A stretch of DNA of 56,444 bases from Micrococcales bacterium (GTDB lineage: Bacteria; Actinomycetota; Actinomycetes; Actinomycetales; Microbacteriaceae), in contig JACRGJ010000055.1 in the NCBI GenBank assembly GCA_016212425.1, positions 1-56,444 of the forward strand. Reading direction: 5' to 3'. Below are positions 37,300 to 48,076 of this stretch, piece by piece. The notes under the pieces are model-generated. The model was not told the origin of the DNA. It was given only the letters and a program-made list of their open reading frames with translations, and made no database searches. The position numbers and the translations under genes are program-made. How positions within the stretch are numbered: the first letter of the stretch is position 1; each line of letters opens with the position of its first letter.

Positions 37300-37845
37300 A
37301 TGTCGACGAACAACACCCTCATCCGCAGCCTCCACGACCTGGGTCTGGCCGCCTGGTTCGGCGGGTACCTCATGGGTGCCGTCGGGCTGAACGGCGCCGC
37401 AGCATCGGCGCGCGACCGCACCGAGCGGCTCACCATCTCCTCCAAGGGCTGGGCCCGTTGGGTGCCGGTGCAGCTCGCGGCGCTCATCGCGCACGGCATC
37501 GGCGGCGTCGGTCTCATCGCCGCGAACCGCGGGCGCCTCGCCGTGCAGCAGCAGGGCCGCGCCAACACCGCCGTCAAGCTCGGGCTCACGGCGGCGGCAC
37601 TCGGGGCCTCGGGCTGGTCCGCGGTCCTCGGCGCGAAGATCGCCAAGTCGTCGGTCGTCGACCGCGAGGGCGGCGAGGGCGCCACCGAGCCGGATGCCGG
37701 CACCAGCGCCGACCTCGCCGCGGTGCAGAAGCAGCAGCGCATCCTGCAGTGGGTCACCCCGGTGATCACCGCAGCGCTGATCGTGCTCGCCGCTCAGCAG
37801 GGCGAGCAGCAGCGCGTCGGGGTGCTGCGCAAGCTCCTCAGCTGA
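37300..37845 (+). CDS. Hypothetical membrane protein
   Basis: 181-aa protein with three or four likely membrane segments: LHDLGLAAWFGGYLMGAVGLNGAA, PVQLAALIAHGIGGVGLIAAN, KLGLTAAALGASGWSAVLGAKIA, and WVTPVITAALIVLAAQQGEQQ. ATG 37300 is chosen (MSTNNTLIRSLHDLG); longer in-frame starts are basic and unlikely. An acidic loop (EGGEGATEPDAGTSADLAA) separates helices 3 and 4. I recall such proteins only as conserved hypothetical in Actinobacteria. Confidence 0.75.
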   Translation: MSTNNTLIRSLHDLGLAAWFGGYLMGAVGLNGAAASARDRTERLTISSKGWARWVPVQLAALIAHGIGGVGLIAANRGRLAVQQQGRANTAVKLGLTAAALGASGWSAVLGAKIAKSSVVDREGGEGATEPDAGTSADLAAVQKQQRILQWVTPVITAALIVLAAQQGEQQRVGVLRKLLS

Positions 37846-37970
37846 GCTGTGCGGCGGCGTCGTGAGTTCCGAGGTCGCACTCGACGCCCCAGCGCCCTCG
37901 AGGCAGCGGCGGCACGCATCGACCCTCCGGCCGCATTCACGCCCTCGCCGCGTCTACGCTGGGCGATCTC

Positions 37971-38050
37971 GGGGCCGAGCGATCCCGGGGCTGAGCGACC
38001 CCGGGGCCGAGCGACCCCGGGGCTGAGCGACCCCGGGGCCGAGCGATCAC
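37971..38050. repeat. 16-bp tandem array, 5 units (alternating)
   Basis: Units GGGGC(C/T)GAGCGA(C/T)CCC start at 37971, 37987, 38003, 38019 and 38035. CC and CT variants alternate strictly, so a 32-bp higher-order unit exists. GGGGC and CCCC blocks can pair between units. It ends 23 bp before the start of the next gene and so overlaps its probable promoter. Confidence 0.93.
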
Positions 38051-38073
38051 GGGAGGGGAAGGAGCGCATCCGC

Positions 38074-38556
38074 ATGCGATCGACGCTCGCGCGTGGCGCC
38101 CTCGCGGGCCTCGTCGCCACCGCTCCGATGACCGCGGTGCTCGAGCTGGCCTTTCGGCGGCGCGAACTGCCGGAGTACCCTCCGGCGACCATCAGCCGCG
38201 AGGTGGCGCCCGGGGCCTACGCGCGCTCCGGCGGCGCGCTCGCGGCGGGGGTGCACGTCGCGATCGGCGCGGGCTCCGGGATGCTGTTCGCGTTGGCCGG
38301 CGGGCTGCGCCGGCATCCGCTCCCGGTGTCGCTCCTCGGCGGATGCGCGCAGGCGCTGGTGACCTGGGCGGCGGGCTACCTCGTGGTGGCGCCCGCGGTC
38401 GGCGCGCTGCCGCAACCGCACCGGGACCGCCGCGACCGCCAGCGCGCGATCGCGCTGGCGCATCTCGTGTTCGGGGTGGCGCTGGGTGTGCTCGCGCGAC
38501 CGGTCGCCGGACCGGCGGGCGCCGCGTCGCCGGGACCCAGGCGCGGGGGGCGGTGA
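38074..38556 (+). CDS. Hypothetical membrane protein
   Basis: 160-aa protein with about four hydrophobic segments: GALAGLVATAPMTAVLELAF, GALAAGVHVAIGAGSGMLFALAGGL, VSLLGGCAQALVTWAAGYLVVAPAVGALP and AIALAHLVFGVALGVLA. ATG 38074 is preceded by GGAGGGGAAGGAG, a strong ribosome-binding site. Resembles DUF-type small membrane proteins of Actinobacteria without known function. A 124-bp gap separates it from the next small genes. Confidence 0.75.
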   Translation: MRSTLARGALAGLVATAPMTAVLELAFRRRELPEYPPATISREVAPGAYARSGGALAAGVHVAIGAGSGMLFALAGGLRRHPLPVSLLGGCAQALVTWAAGYLVVAPAVGALPQPHRDRRDRQRAIALAHLVFGVALGVLARPVAGPAGAASPGPRRGGR

Positions 38557-38680
38557 CCGACCCGGCTGACGGCCGAACCGCGGAGCGGAGGTAGCGCGCC
38601 GAGACCCTCGCGGCAACCCCCTGCTGCGCCGACGCCCGCCGACCGAGAGTGGAGATCCGCCCGCTCGGAAGGAGCATGTC

Positions 38681-38773
38681 ATGACCGGGAGCAACCCCGA
38701 CGACCCGGAGCTCGGCGCCGGGCCCGCGACTCCTCCGCGTGTCGACGCCCCTGCGGGCGGGATGCGGCCGTGA
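38681..38773 (+). CDS. 30-aa acidic small protein (operon leader gene)
   Basis: Reading frame ATG 38681 to TGA 38773 (MTGSNPDDPELGAGPATPPR and so on), preceded by GGAAGGAG 7-14 bp upstream. Its stop overlaps the GTG of the next small gene (GTGA), which in turn overlaps the ATG of the Yellow-family gene. The clear ribosome-binding site and unbroken chain of overlaps are the case for expression; sequence is low in complexity and unrecognised. Confidence 0.5.
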   Translation: MTGSNPDDPELGAGPATPPRVDAPAGGMRP

Positions 38774-38940
38774 CCCGCAGCGACGACTTCGGCGTGCACC
38801 GCGAGCCGCCGGCCGATGACCGCTCGGCGACCGCCGAGGACGCGACCCTGCACGGGCAGCCGATCGAGGATGCCCCTGGCCAGGAGGACGCCCCGGAGGT
38901 CGGGCGGCCCGAGACGGCCGCACGGGAGGACGACGCATGA
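38770..38940 (+). CDS. 56-aa acidic small protein
   Basis: GTG 38770 to TGA 38940. Highly acidic, no Cys, probably disordered: DDFGVHREPPADDRSATAED near the start, REDDA at the end. Overlaps the preceding stop by GTGA and the next start by ATGA. It may work with the downstream protein or only serve to couple translation. Unrecognised. Confidence 0.55.
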   Translation: MTRSDDFGVHREPPADDRSATAEDATLHGQPIEDAPGQEDAPEVGRPETAAREDDA

Positions 38941-40064
38941 GCTCGGCTGAATCCGGCGCCGCATCCGATCACCCCCTCGGCGCGTCCGACGAGCCGCGCG
39001 GCGAACTCGAGGTGGTGCACGCCTTTGATGACGGCCCGATGCCCACCGGGGTGTCCGTCTCGGCCCGCGGGCGGATTTTCGTCAACTTCCCGAAGTGGGG
39101 CGACGAGGTGCCCGCGACGGTGGTGGAACTGCGCGCCGGCCGCGCCGTGCCGTACCCGAGCGCGGAGCTGAATCGCGCCACCGGGCTCGACGACCCCGCC
39201 GCCTTCGTGTCGGTGCAGAGCATCGTCGTCGACCCGGCCGATCGGTTGTGGGTGCTCGACACCGGCAGCCCGATGTTCCAGCCGACGAAGCCCGGCGGTC
39301 CCAAGCTCGTGCGCATCGACCTGGAGACCGACGCGGTCGCGCAGACGATCCTGTTCGACCCGCAGGTGGCGCTGCCAACCACCTACCTGAACGACGTGCG
39401 CTTCGATCTGCAGCGCGGCGAGGCGGGCATGGCCTTCATCACCGACTCCGCCGACAGCGGTCCGAACGGCATCATCGTCGTCGACCTGGCGACGGGGGAG
39501 TCATGGCGCCGGCTGCACGACCACCCGAGCACGAAGGCGCTGCCGCCGCACGAGATGACGCCGATCGTCGAGGGCCGGGTGTTCATGGAGCGGCCGGAGC
39601 ACGACTCGCCGACGCAGGTGACGATGGGCGCCGACGGCATCGCGATCTCGGCGGATGCGCGGCGGCTCTGGTACTGCCCCCTGGTGTCGCGCCGGTGGTA
39701 CAGCGTGCCGGTCGACGCTCTGTGCGATCGCGCGCTGGACGACGCCGCGGTGGCCGCGCTGGTGGTGGACGAGGGCGATAAGGGCGGCGGCGCCGACGGG
39801 CTGCAGACGGATGCCGCGGGCGCGCTGTACGCGACCAGCTTCGAGCACAACGCGATCGTGCGCCGCGACCCGGGCGGCGAGATCCAGACGCTCGTGCACG
39901 ATCCGCGCCTGCTCTGGCCGGACACGATGTCGGTCGCCGCCGACGGCTACCTCTACATCACGGCGAACCAGCTGCACCGGCAGGCGAAGTACCAGGGCGG
40001 GACCGACCTCCGCAGCTACCCGTATCACCTCTTCCGCGTCCGCCTCCCCGGCGGCTCGCGGTAG
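38937..40064 (+). CDS. Major royal jelly / Yellow-family beta-propeller protein
   Basis: 375-aa protein of the MRJP/Yellow family (PF03022), related to SMP-30-like six-bladed propellers. Marks: FDDGPMPTGVSVSARGRIFVNFPKWGD, VVDPADRLWVLDTGSP, KLVRIDLETDAVAQTILFDPQVALPTTYLNDVRFD, MAFITDSADSGPNGIIVVDLATGESWRRLHDHPST, ADGIAISADARRLWYCPL, and LWPDTMSVAADGYLYITANQLHRQ. No signal peptide, so it is cytoplasmic. Bacterial members have no established substrate; gluconolactonase-like hydrolysis is a guess. ATG 38937 overlaps the upstream small gene (ATGA); third gene of an operon beginning at 38681. Confidence 0.88.
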   Translation: MSSAESGAASDHPLGASDEPRGELEVVHAFDDGPMPTGVSVSARGRIFVNFPKWGDEVPATVVELRAGRAVPYPSAELNRATGLDDPAAFVSVQSIVVDPADRLWVLDTGSPMFQPTKPGGPKLVRIDLETDAVAQTILFDPQVALPTTYLNDVRFDLQRGEAGMAFITDSADSGPNGIIVVDLATGESWRRLHDHPSTKALPPHEMTPIVEGRVFMERPEHDSPTQVTMGADGIAISADARRLWYCPLVSRRWYSVPVDALCDRALDDAAVAALVVDEGDKGGGADGLQTDAAGALYATSFEHNAIVRRDPGGEIQTLVHDPRLLWPDTMSVAADGYLYITANQLHRQAKYQGGTDLRSYPYHLFRVRLPGGSR

Positions 40065-40196
40065 TTGCCGGAGCGCGCTCGGTTGCTCGATCCGGCGACT
40101 GCCTCGCGCTGTCGACGATGGCGCGCGCGATCGCGGCGATCACCTACCGCCGCAAGGTCTGCTGAGCGGTCCTGCCGACGCAGCTGACCTCGGACC

Positions 40197-40287
40197 CCGT
40201 GCTCGATCTCGGTATCCGCTGGGGCTGACGTGACCGGTGAGGCTCATCCGCCACATCCGTCTCAGCGGATGCCGAGATCGACCACGG
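40197..40287. repeat. Inverted-repeat intergenic element, copy 1
   Basis: Arms 40197-40221 and 40263-40287 (25 bp) match as an inverted repeat with 2 mismatches; each holds CGATCTCGGNATCCGCTG or its complement. The 41-nt centre contains GTGACCGGTGAGG. A second copy with the same arm core and centre motif is at 56131-56213. The rest of this 529-bp gap (40065-40593) shows no gene that I can support. Confidence 0.85.
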
Positions 40288-40593
40288 AGCCCCCGGGCGG
40301 GCCCCGCGCGGGGATCCGGTGCGAGGAGCGAGATGCCCGCGACGAGCGCCTGCCGTCCCCCATCGCGGTCCGCGCTCACGCGGGTCTTCTTCCCGCGCCG
40401 CGTCGAGCACCGTGCCGCCGCCCACGACGACCGTGCGGCAGGGCCGTCCGGCTACTCGGCGGGGGAGTGGCACGCGTCGCGGTCGGCGTGCAGCACAGAG
40501 GCTCCCGCTGCACCCGCCGCTCGCTCGTGCCGGTGATGCACCCGCATCGGTGGGGAGACACCCTCGCTGCCCAGCCGCTGAGAGACTGGCCCG

Positions 40594-41520
40594 GTGCGGA
40601 TCGTCGTCGTGGGGTTGGGGCGGATGGGGCGGCCGATCGCGCAGCGGCTCGCCGGGGCCTTCGAGGTCGTGGGGTCGGATGCCGCCCCCTCGCGTGCGGC
40701 CGACGCGAGGCGACGCGGGGTCCGGGTGCACCCCGGCCCCGGCCTCCCGAGCGGGGATGTGCTGCTCACGGTGCTCCCCGGTCCGATCGAGCTCGCTGCG
40801 GCGGTCGGCGATCTCGACCTGCGTCGCCGCGCGGGGCTGTGGATCGATCTGACGTCGTGCGACCCGAGCACCGGCACCGAGCTGCATGCGGGCGCGGGGA
40901 TCCCCAGCGTGGCCGCGCCGATGCTCGGCGGCCCCGACGATGCCACCCGCGGCACCCTCGGCTTCCACGTCGGCGGCGCCGCCGAGGCGGTGGCGTCGGC
41001 TCAAGAGGTGCTCGCGGTGCTCGGCCCGCGCGAGCGCGTACGCATCGTGGGTGAGCGGCCGGCTGACGCGTATCTGACGAAGCTGCTGGGCAATCTGCTC
41101 TGGTTCGGGCAGGTGATCGCCGTGACCGAGGCTCTCCTTCTGGCACGGCGGATGGGGTTGAGTGCGGCCGCGACCGCCGACGTGCTCGCCGACGGTCCCG
41201 GCGCCAGCGAGTTCCTGAGAACCGCTGCGCCGACCCTTCTGGACGGCAGGACCATGGACCACTTCGGGCTCGACCGGATCGTCGAGGAGCTGCGGCACCT
41301 CACCGTCCTGGCGCAGCGCGAGGGGATCCCGTTCGACCTCGCGACCAGCGTCACCCGCATCCACGAGGACGCCCTCGCGGAGTACGGCCCGCGCGACGGC
41401 GAACTTCTCGCGTCGACGCTGCTGCAGCGGCGCGCGGGGATCGACTTCACGGTGCGCGCTCCGCATCCGCCCGCGGGAGTCTCCGGAGACCCCCGCGGAG
41501 GAGAGCCGGCGCTCGACTGA
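40594..41520 (+). CDS. Beta-hydroxyacid dehydrogenase-like NAD(P)-dependent protein
   Basis: 308-aa protein of the 3-hydroxyisobutyrate dehydrogenase / 6-phosphogluconate dehydrogenase-like family. Rossmann motif VVVGLGRMGRPIAQRL (residues 4-19); substrate-binding DLTSCDPSTGTELHA takes the place of the usual D-x-S-T; the catalytic helix ADAYLTKLLGNLLWFGQVIAVTEALLLARRMG supplies the conserved Lys (family pattern G-x-x-x-K-x-x-N-N). GTG 40594. Substrate unknown. It ends 18 bp before the left boundary of the genomic island, so it is the last chromosomal gene there. Confidence 0.85.
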   Translation: MRIVVVGLGRMGRPIAQRLAGAFEVVGSDAAPSRAADARRRGVRVHPGPGLPSGDVLLTVLPGPIELAAAVGDLDLRRRAGLWIDLTSCDPSTGTELHAGAGIPSVAAPMLGGPDDATRGTLGFHVGGAAEAVASAQEVLAVLGPRERVRIVGERPADAYLTKLLGNLLWFGQVIAVTEALLLARRMGLSAAATADVLADGPGASEFLRTAAPTLLDGRTMDHFGLDRIVEELRHLTVLAQREGIPFDLATSVTRIHEDALAEYGPRDGELLASTLLQRRAGIDFTVRAPHPPAGVSGDPRGGEPALD

Positions 41521-41538
41521 CTGGCATCGTGCTGTGAC

Positions 41539-41588
41539 GGTGGCTCCGACCGGCGTCGATCCGGTGACCTTTCGATTTTCAGTCGAAC
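41539..41588. repeat. attL: 50-bp copy of the tRNA-Phe 3' part
   Basis: Identical over 50 bp to 52405-52454, which is the 3' half of the intact tRNA-Phe gene including the anticodon. It is in the same orientation (minus-strand sense) but is not followed by the rest of a tRNA, so it is the displaced end made by integration. It marks the left boundary of the island. Confidence 0.95.
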
Positions 41589-41686
41589 AAGGCGGGTTGC
41601 AGGAGGTCGCATGAGGTCGCTGATCCGCGTCGTCATGCGGATGTTGGCTCAGTGGCATGGCACCTGATCGCATCGGATCTCGTACA

Positions 41687-41709
41687 GATGTGGCCAAAAT
41701 GTGGCCACG
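41687..41709. promoter_or_regulatory. Probable integrase arm-type site, left end
   Basis: GATGTGGCCAAAATGTGGCC plus ACG; 22 of 23 bases match 52314-52336 at the other end of the island. Two GTGGCCA words lie 11 bp apart. The same word also occurs twice in the last codons of the integrase gene (52206-52213 and 52220-52227). Matching sites at both ends and a tyrosine integrase suggest arm-binding sites. Confidence 0.7.
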
Positions 41710-41774
41710 CGCATCGTCGGTCGGCGTGGGATCCGCCGCCGTTTCAGTGCGGATCCCACGCCTCCCCTTTGAGA

Positions 41775-42762
41775 TCAGAACCCGCCGGCGGCGCGGACGC
41801 AGTAGTGCTCCTCGAGCGCGGCGACCTCGTCGTCCGTCAGCTCGATGTCGACGGCAGCGGCCGCATCGGCGAGGTGATGCGGCTTCGTGGCCCCGATGAT
41901 GGGCGCGGTCACCACCGCGTTGCGGAGCACCCAGGCCATAGCCACCTGTGCCATCGGCACGCCCCGCGCCTCGGCGATCCGCTGCACGGCGTCGATCACG
42001 GGGCGGTCGCGCTCGGTGTCGGCGAAGAAGGTGTTGCCGACCGGGTCGTCGGAGGTGCGCTTCGTCTGCTCGCCGGCTGGTCGGGCGACGCGTCCCTTCG
42101 CGAGCGGGCTGTAGGGGATGGACCCGACGCCCTGATCGGCGAGCAGGCCGAACATCTCGCGCTCCTCCTCGCGGTAGAGGAGGGAGTACTGGTCCTGCAT
42201 CGAGACGAACTTGGTCCAGCCGCGCAGCTCGGCCGCCGTCTGCAGCTTCGCGAACTGCCACGCCCCACATCGCCGAGGCGCCGAGGTAGCGCGCCTTGCC
42301 GGCCTTCACGACGTCGTGCAGCGCCTCCATCGTCTCCTCGACCGGCGTCTCCGGGTCGAACCGATGGATCTGGTAGAGGTCGATGTAGTCGGTGCCCAGT
42401 CGGGTCAACGACGCGTCGACCTGCTGCATGATCGCCTTCCGCGACAAGCCGGCCTTGCCGAGCCGGCCCTCGGCGCCGGGGGTGTCCGTGAAGAACGCCT
42501 TCGTCGCCACGACGATCTCGTCGCGGTTCGTGAAGCGGCGCAGGGCCTCGCCGACGATCCGCTCGGAGTCGCCGTAGGAGTAGGCGTTCGCGGTGTCCCA
42601 GAAGGTGATGCCGAGCTCCAGCGCCTGCTGGAAATAGGGCAGCGCGTCGTCCTGCGCGAGGGTCCACCGCTGGAACCCGCTCGCCGGGTCGCCGAAGCTC
42701 ATGCAACCGAGGGCGATGCGGCTGACCTTCAAGCCGGAGCTACCGAGCCGGGCGTACTTCAT
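41775..42762 (-). pseudogene. Aldo/keto reductase with single-base frameshift
   Basis: Begins at ATG 42762 (MKYARLGSSGLKVSRIALGCMSFGDP) and shows the AKR catalytic set: GITFWDTANAYSYGDSE (Asp, Tyr), VVATKAFF (Lys), IDLYQIHRFDPETPVEETMEALHDVVKAGKARYLGASAM (His). At the CCCC run 42263-42266 (GGGG on the coding strand, after ATGTG) one extra base shifts the frame; removing it restores WAWQFAKLQTAAELRGWTKFVSMQDQYS and the remainder to the stop at 41775 is intact (SIPYSPLAKGRV, APIIGATKPHHL). Only one lesion is visible, so it is either a very recent inactivation or a homopolymer sequencing error. Start overlaps the end of the XRE gene by 23 bp, so the two are one transcript. Confidence 0.88.
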
Positions 42763-43624
42763 CCGAGTCCTTTCGCGAGGTGGCCGAGGCAGCGAGGCTG
42801 CCGAGCAGCGCGAGGCGCTCCTCGGTCGGCGAGCCTGCGGCGGCCGTGTAGGCGTAGAACATCCAGCCCGGGCTGCCGGGCACCTCGAGTCCCTCGTAGG
42901 TGAACTCGAGATCGCCGACATCCGGGTGGTGGATCCGCTTGGCGCCTGTGCGGTGCTGGCGCACGTCGTGCTTCGCCCACCGGCTACGGAACTCGTCGCT
43001 GCGGGTGACGAGCTCGCCGATCAGGTCGGTGAGCGGCTTGTCGTGCGGGTTCCGGCCGGCAGCCGTCCGCAGGTTCGCCACGACCATGTCCGCGCCGTGC
43101 TCCCAGTCGCGGTAGAAGAGGCGCGATGCGGGGCTGAGGAATGTGAAGCGGGCGTTGTTGCGCTGATTCGCCGGGTCGTCGAGGAGCGGCCGGAAGAACG
43201 CCCGCGCCAGCGGGTTGAGGGCCAGCAGGTCGCTCCGCCGGTTCGTCACCCACGCCGGTGCGCCCGTGACCGCGTCGAGCAGCCGCTGCATCGACGGCCG
43301 GACCGTCGTGTCGGCCGTCCGCGCCGGACGGCGCAACGGGCCTGGCGTCGCGGCACGCGCGAGGTCGTGGAGGTGCGCCGTCTCGGCGTCGTCGAGACGC
43401 AGCGCGCGGGCGACTGCCTCGAGGACCTCGGGCGAGACGCCGGTGAGGTTGCCGCGCTCCATCCGGGCGTAGTAGTCGGTGCTGACGCCCGCCAGGACGG
43501 CGACCTCCTCCCGTCGCAACCCGGTCACGCGACGTCGGCCGCCGCCGATGATGCCGTTCTCATCCGGGGTGGTGCGGGCGCGACGGGTGCGGAGGAAGTC
43601 GCGCACCTCGGCCTCATGATCCAT
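42740..43624 (-). CDS. XRE-family regulator with MmyB-like ligand domain
   Basis: 294-aa regulator. HTH: FLRTRRARTTPDENG, then GLRREEVAVLAGVSTDYYARMERGNLTGVSPEVLEAVARAL (residues about 35-75). The C-terminal domain matches the MmyB-like ligand-binding region: RLLDAVTGAPAWVTNRRSDLLALNPLARAFFRPLL, DWEHGADMVVANLRTAAGRNPHDKPLTDLIGELVTRSDEFRSRWAKHDVR, GDLEFTYEGLEVPG. MmyB-type domains are known to bind fatty-acid-like ligands. ATG 43624. It is divergent from the MFS gene (270-bp gap without other features that I can name) and overlaps the reductase gene; it probably regulates this oxidoreductase/efflux module. Confidence 0.92.
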   Translation of the reverse strand: MDHEAEVRDFLRTRRARTTPDENGIIGGGRRRVTGLRREEVAVLAGVSTDYYARMERGNLTGVSPEVLEAVARALRLDDAETAHLHDLARAATPGPLRRPARTADTTVRPSMQRLLDAVTGAPAWVTNRRSDLLALNPLARAFFRPLLDDPANQRNNARFTFLSPASRLFYRDWEHGADMVVANLRTAAGRNPHDKPLTDLIGELVTRSDEFRSRWAKHDVRQHRTGAKRIHHPDVGDLEFTYEGLEVPGSPGWMFYAYTAAAGSPTEERLALLGSLAASATSRKDSDEVRPAR

Positions 43625-43894
43625 GCCGCCACGGTAGGCCGCCGTTTGTCGGCGAAGCAGGGTCTGGCATTACACGGATAAGCGGTCACTGTCGGGGCCG
43701 ATGAGCGCGCGGTCCACTGGTTGCACGGCACCCGACGGGCGTCGTGATCAAGCGCCATGGTGGCGCACGCAGTCCTCCCGAAGCACTACCGGCTCGCGTC
43801 GGGAAGCGAGCCAACCGCACGCACTTCGCATCGCCGGCCCCGCGCCGCCGTCCCACAGCCGAGCTGAGAAGCAGACACCGAACGAGACCACTCA

Positions 43895-46194
<2,300 letters not shown>

Positions 46195-46197
46195 CCC

Positions 46198-46893
46198 TTG
46201 CAGAAGTCGCCACCGCACCTCAGTCGACGCGACACCCTGCGTGCCGCAGCCGCCGGCGCCCTCTCGCTGGGTGCCCCGGCTGCGCTCGCCGCGTGCACGC
46301 CCGCACCCTCAGGAGGAGGGACGACCGTGAGCCCTGACGCGGACCGAACGACTCCCGCAGCCGGAGACCAGCGCGTCCTGCTCGCGTACTTCTCGCGCGC
46401 GGGGGAGAACTACTACTACGGCGGCCGCCGCACGCTCAAGGTCGGCAACACCGCCGTCCTCGCGAGGCTGATCGCCGACCGCATCGACTGCGACGTCTTC
46501 GAGATCACGGCGGCCGACCCGTACCCGACGGACTACGAGCAGACGGTCGCCCGCAACGTCCGAGAGGAGCAGCAGGACGCCAGGCCCGAGATCGACGGCT
46601 CGCTCCCGTCGCTCGACGGCTACGACACCGTCCTGCTCGGCAGTCCGGTCTGGAACGTGCAGACGCCGATGATCATGCGCACGTTCGTCGAGGCGCTCGA
46701 CTTCGGCGGCAAGGCCGTGCACCCGTTCGTCACGTACGCGGTGAGCCGGATGGGCGACGTCCGGTCCGACTACCGACGGCTCCTCCCAAACGCGACGATC
46801 ACCCAGGGGTTGGCAGTGCAGGGGGAGACGGTGAACGACGCTGCGGCTGACGCCGCCGGCTGGCTCGACAGCCTCGACCTGCCGCGCAAGTGA
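46198..46893 (+). CDS. Tat-lipoprotein flavodoxin
   Basis: 231-aa protein: twin-arginine lipoprotein signal (SRRDTLRAAAAGALSLGAPAALAAC, lipobox LAAC about residue 32), a Ser/Gly/Thr linker, then a flavodoxin domain: VLLAYFSRAGENYYYGG (FMN phosphate loop), FEITAADPYPTDYEQTVARNVREEQ, DGYDTVLLGSPVWNVQTPMIMRTFVEALDF. Start TTG 46198 is needed for the signal. There is a second in-frame start, GTG 46327, behind AGGAGGAGGG (46311-46320), which would give a cytoplasmic form without signal. Members of this group occur beside aldo/keto reductases. Likely carries electrons at the outer membrane face, if the first start is used. Confidence 0.88.
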   Translation: MQKSPPHLSRRDTLRAAAAGALSLGAPAALAACTPAPSGGGTTVSPDADRTTPAAGDQRVLLAYFSRAGENYYYGGRRTLKVGNTAVLARLIADRIDCDVFEITAADPYPTDYEQTVARNVREEQQDARPEIDGSLPSLDGYDTVLLGSPVWNVQTPMIMRTFVEALDFGGKAVHPFVTYAVSRMGDVRSDYRRLLPNATITQGLAVQGETVNDAAADAAGWLDSLDLPRK

Positions 46894-46907
46894 CGAGAGG
46901 ACGACTG

Positions 46908-47672
46908 ATGATTGATCAAGGCCAGAACACGCTGGCCGTGCTTGTCGTCGGGGCGACGGGAAGCGTCGGACAGCAGGTGGTCACGGCGGCCATCGCGGCC
47001 GGACACCGTACCCGCGCACTCGTGCGGAACCAGTCTCGGGGCCGAGTGGTCGCAGCCGGGGCGGAGGTGGTGATCGGCGACCTCACGGACGCGGCGACGC
47101 TGAGCGACGCGGTGAACGGAATCGACGCCGTCATCTTCACCCACGGCGACAACAGCAGTCCCGAGGCGGTGAACTACGGAGCGGTCCGCAACGTCCTCCA
47201 GGCACTGAACGGCCGCCGGGTGCGGATCGCCCTCATGACAACGGTCGGCGTGACGGCGCTGCGCGACAGCTCGTCGTGGAAGCGACGGGGCGAGCGCCTC
47301 GTGCGCTCGAGCGGCAACGAGTACACCGTGGTCCGGCCGGGCTGGTTCGACTACAACGACAGCGACCAGCTCACGATCGTCATGCGGCAGGGCGACCGGC
47401 TGCAGGCCGGTGATCCGTCCGACGGGGTGATCGCCCGGCGTGAGCTGGCGCGTGTTCTCGTCGAGAGCCTCACCGATCCTGATGCCGTGCGTCGCACATT
47501 CGAGCTGTCGTCCGAGCGCGGCCCGGAGCAGGCCGACCTCGGCCCCGTGTTCGCCGCCCTGCAGCCCGACCCCGAGGGGACCGTGGACGGAGTGCTGGAC
47601 GCACCGAACCTGCCGCTCGAGAACGAACCGCGGCGCGTCCTTGACGATCTCGACCGTCTCCGCGGGCACTGA
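46908..47672 (+). CDS. NAD(P)-binding atypical SDR
   Basis: 254-aa protein: VLVVGATGSVGQQVVTAAIAAGHRTRALVRN (residues 12-42) is the atypical SDR glycine-rich motif; VIGDLTDAATLSDAVNGIDAVIFTHG; YTVVRPGWFDYND replaces the usual YxxxK region. ATG 46908 is preceded by GAGAGGACG; a GTG 18 bp upstream is possible. Last gene of the MFS-AKR-flavodoxin-SDR transcript and similar in type to the 7239 protein. Ends 16 bp before the internal att-like sequence. Confidence 0.87.
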   Translation: MIDQGQNTLAVLVVGATGSVGQQVVTAAIAAGHRTRALVRNQSRGRVVAAGAEVVIGDLTDAATLSDAVNGIDAVIFTHGDNSSPEAVNYGAVRNVLQALNGRRVRIALMTTVGVTALRDSSSWKRRGERLVRSSGNEYTVVRPGWFDYNDSDQLTIVMRQGDRLQAGDPSDGVIARRELARVLVESLTDPDAVRRTFELSSERGPEQADLGPVFAALQPDPEGTVDGVLDAPNLPLENEPRRVLDDLDRLRGH

Positions 47673-47688
47673 GGAGCGCCACGGGTCT

Positions 47689-47736
47689 TGCTGGCGGCTC
47701 CGACCGGCGTCGACCCGTTGACCTTTCGATTTTCAG
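47689..47736. repeat. Internal att-like copy of the tRNA-Phe 3' part
   Basis: 48 bp with 3 mismatches to 52401-52448, extending 4 bp to the left of the 50-bp att repeat (shared TGCTGG). No arm-type GTGGCCA motif is near it. It suggests that the island was built by two integrations into the same tRNA gene. The rest of the 445-bp gap (47673-48117) has only short, unsupported frames, apart from the operator at 48077. Confidence 0.85.
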
Positions 47737-48076
47737 AGCCCGCCGAGTCGGATCAGTGGTTATCGATAGATGGCGAGAACGCGCATTGATCAGCGACTCT
47801 TAGACAGCCGACATATCGTGTCGTTGCAGGAGATCGCACGGGGTGTCGCGGGAAGCGTGCCTATTTTGTGCCTGGTTCGACTTGCGCCGCACTCGCTGCG
47901 TGGCAGCTGAAGACGAGGCAGGATCACCCGGGCTGTTGGTGTGTCCGCAAGCGCTGCCAGGTCGGCGAGACGCCGTCGATCTCGACGACGGCGCCGTGGC
48001 GGGAAGAAGGATCGACCGCACGGAGGTCGTGCCTCAGATCCTCAAGCGCCGGTTCCAAACAGTCAGCCATCACTGT

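Noticed and set aside
40300-40480. Possible remnant of an amidohydrolase (VVVGGGTVLDAARE on the minus strand)
   Set aside because: Only one short resemblance, the rest of the frame is Arg/Gly-rich and no other family motif is visible.
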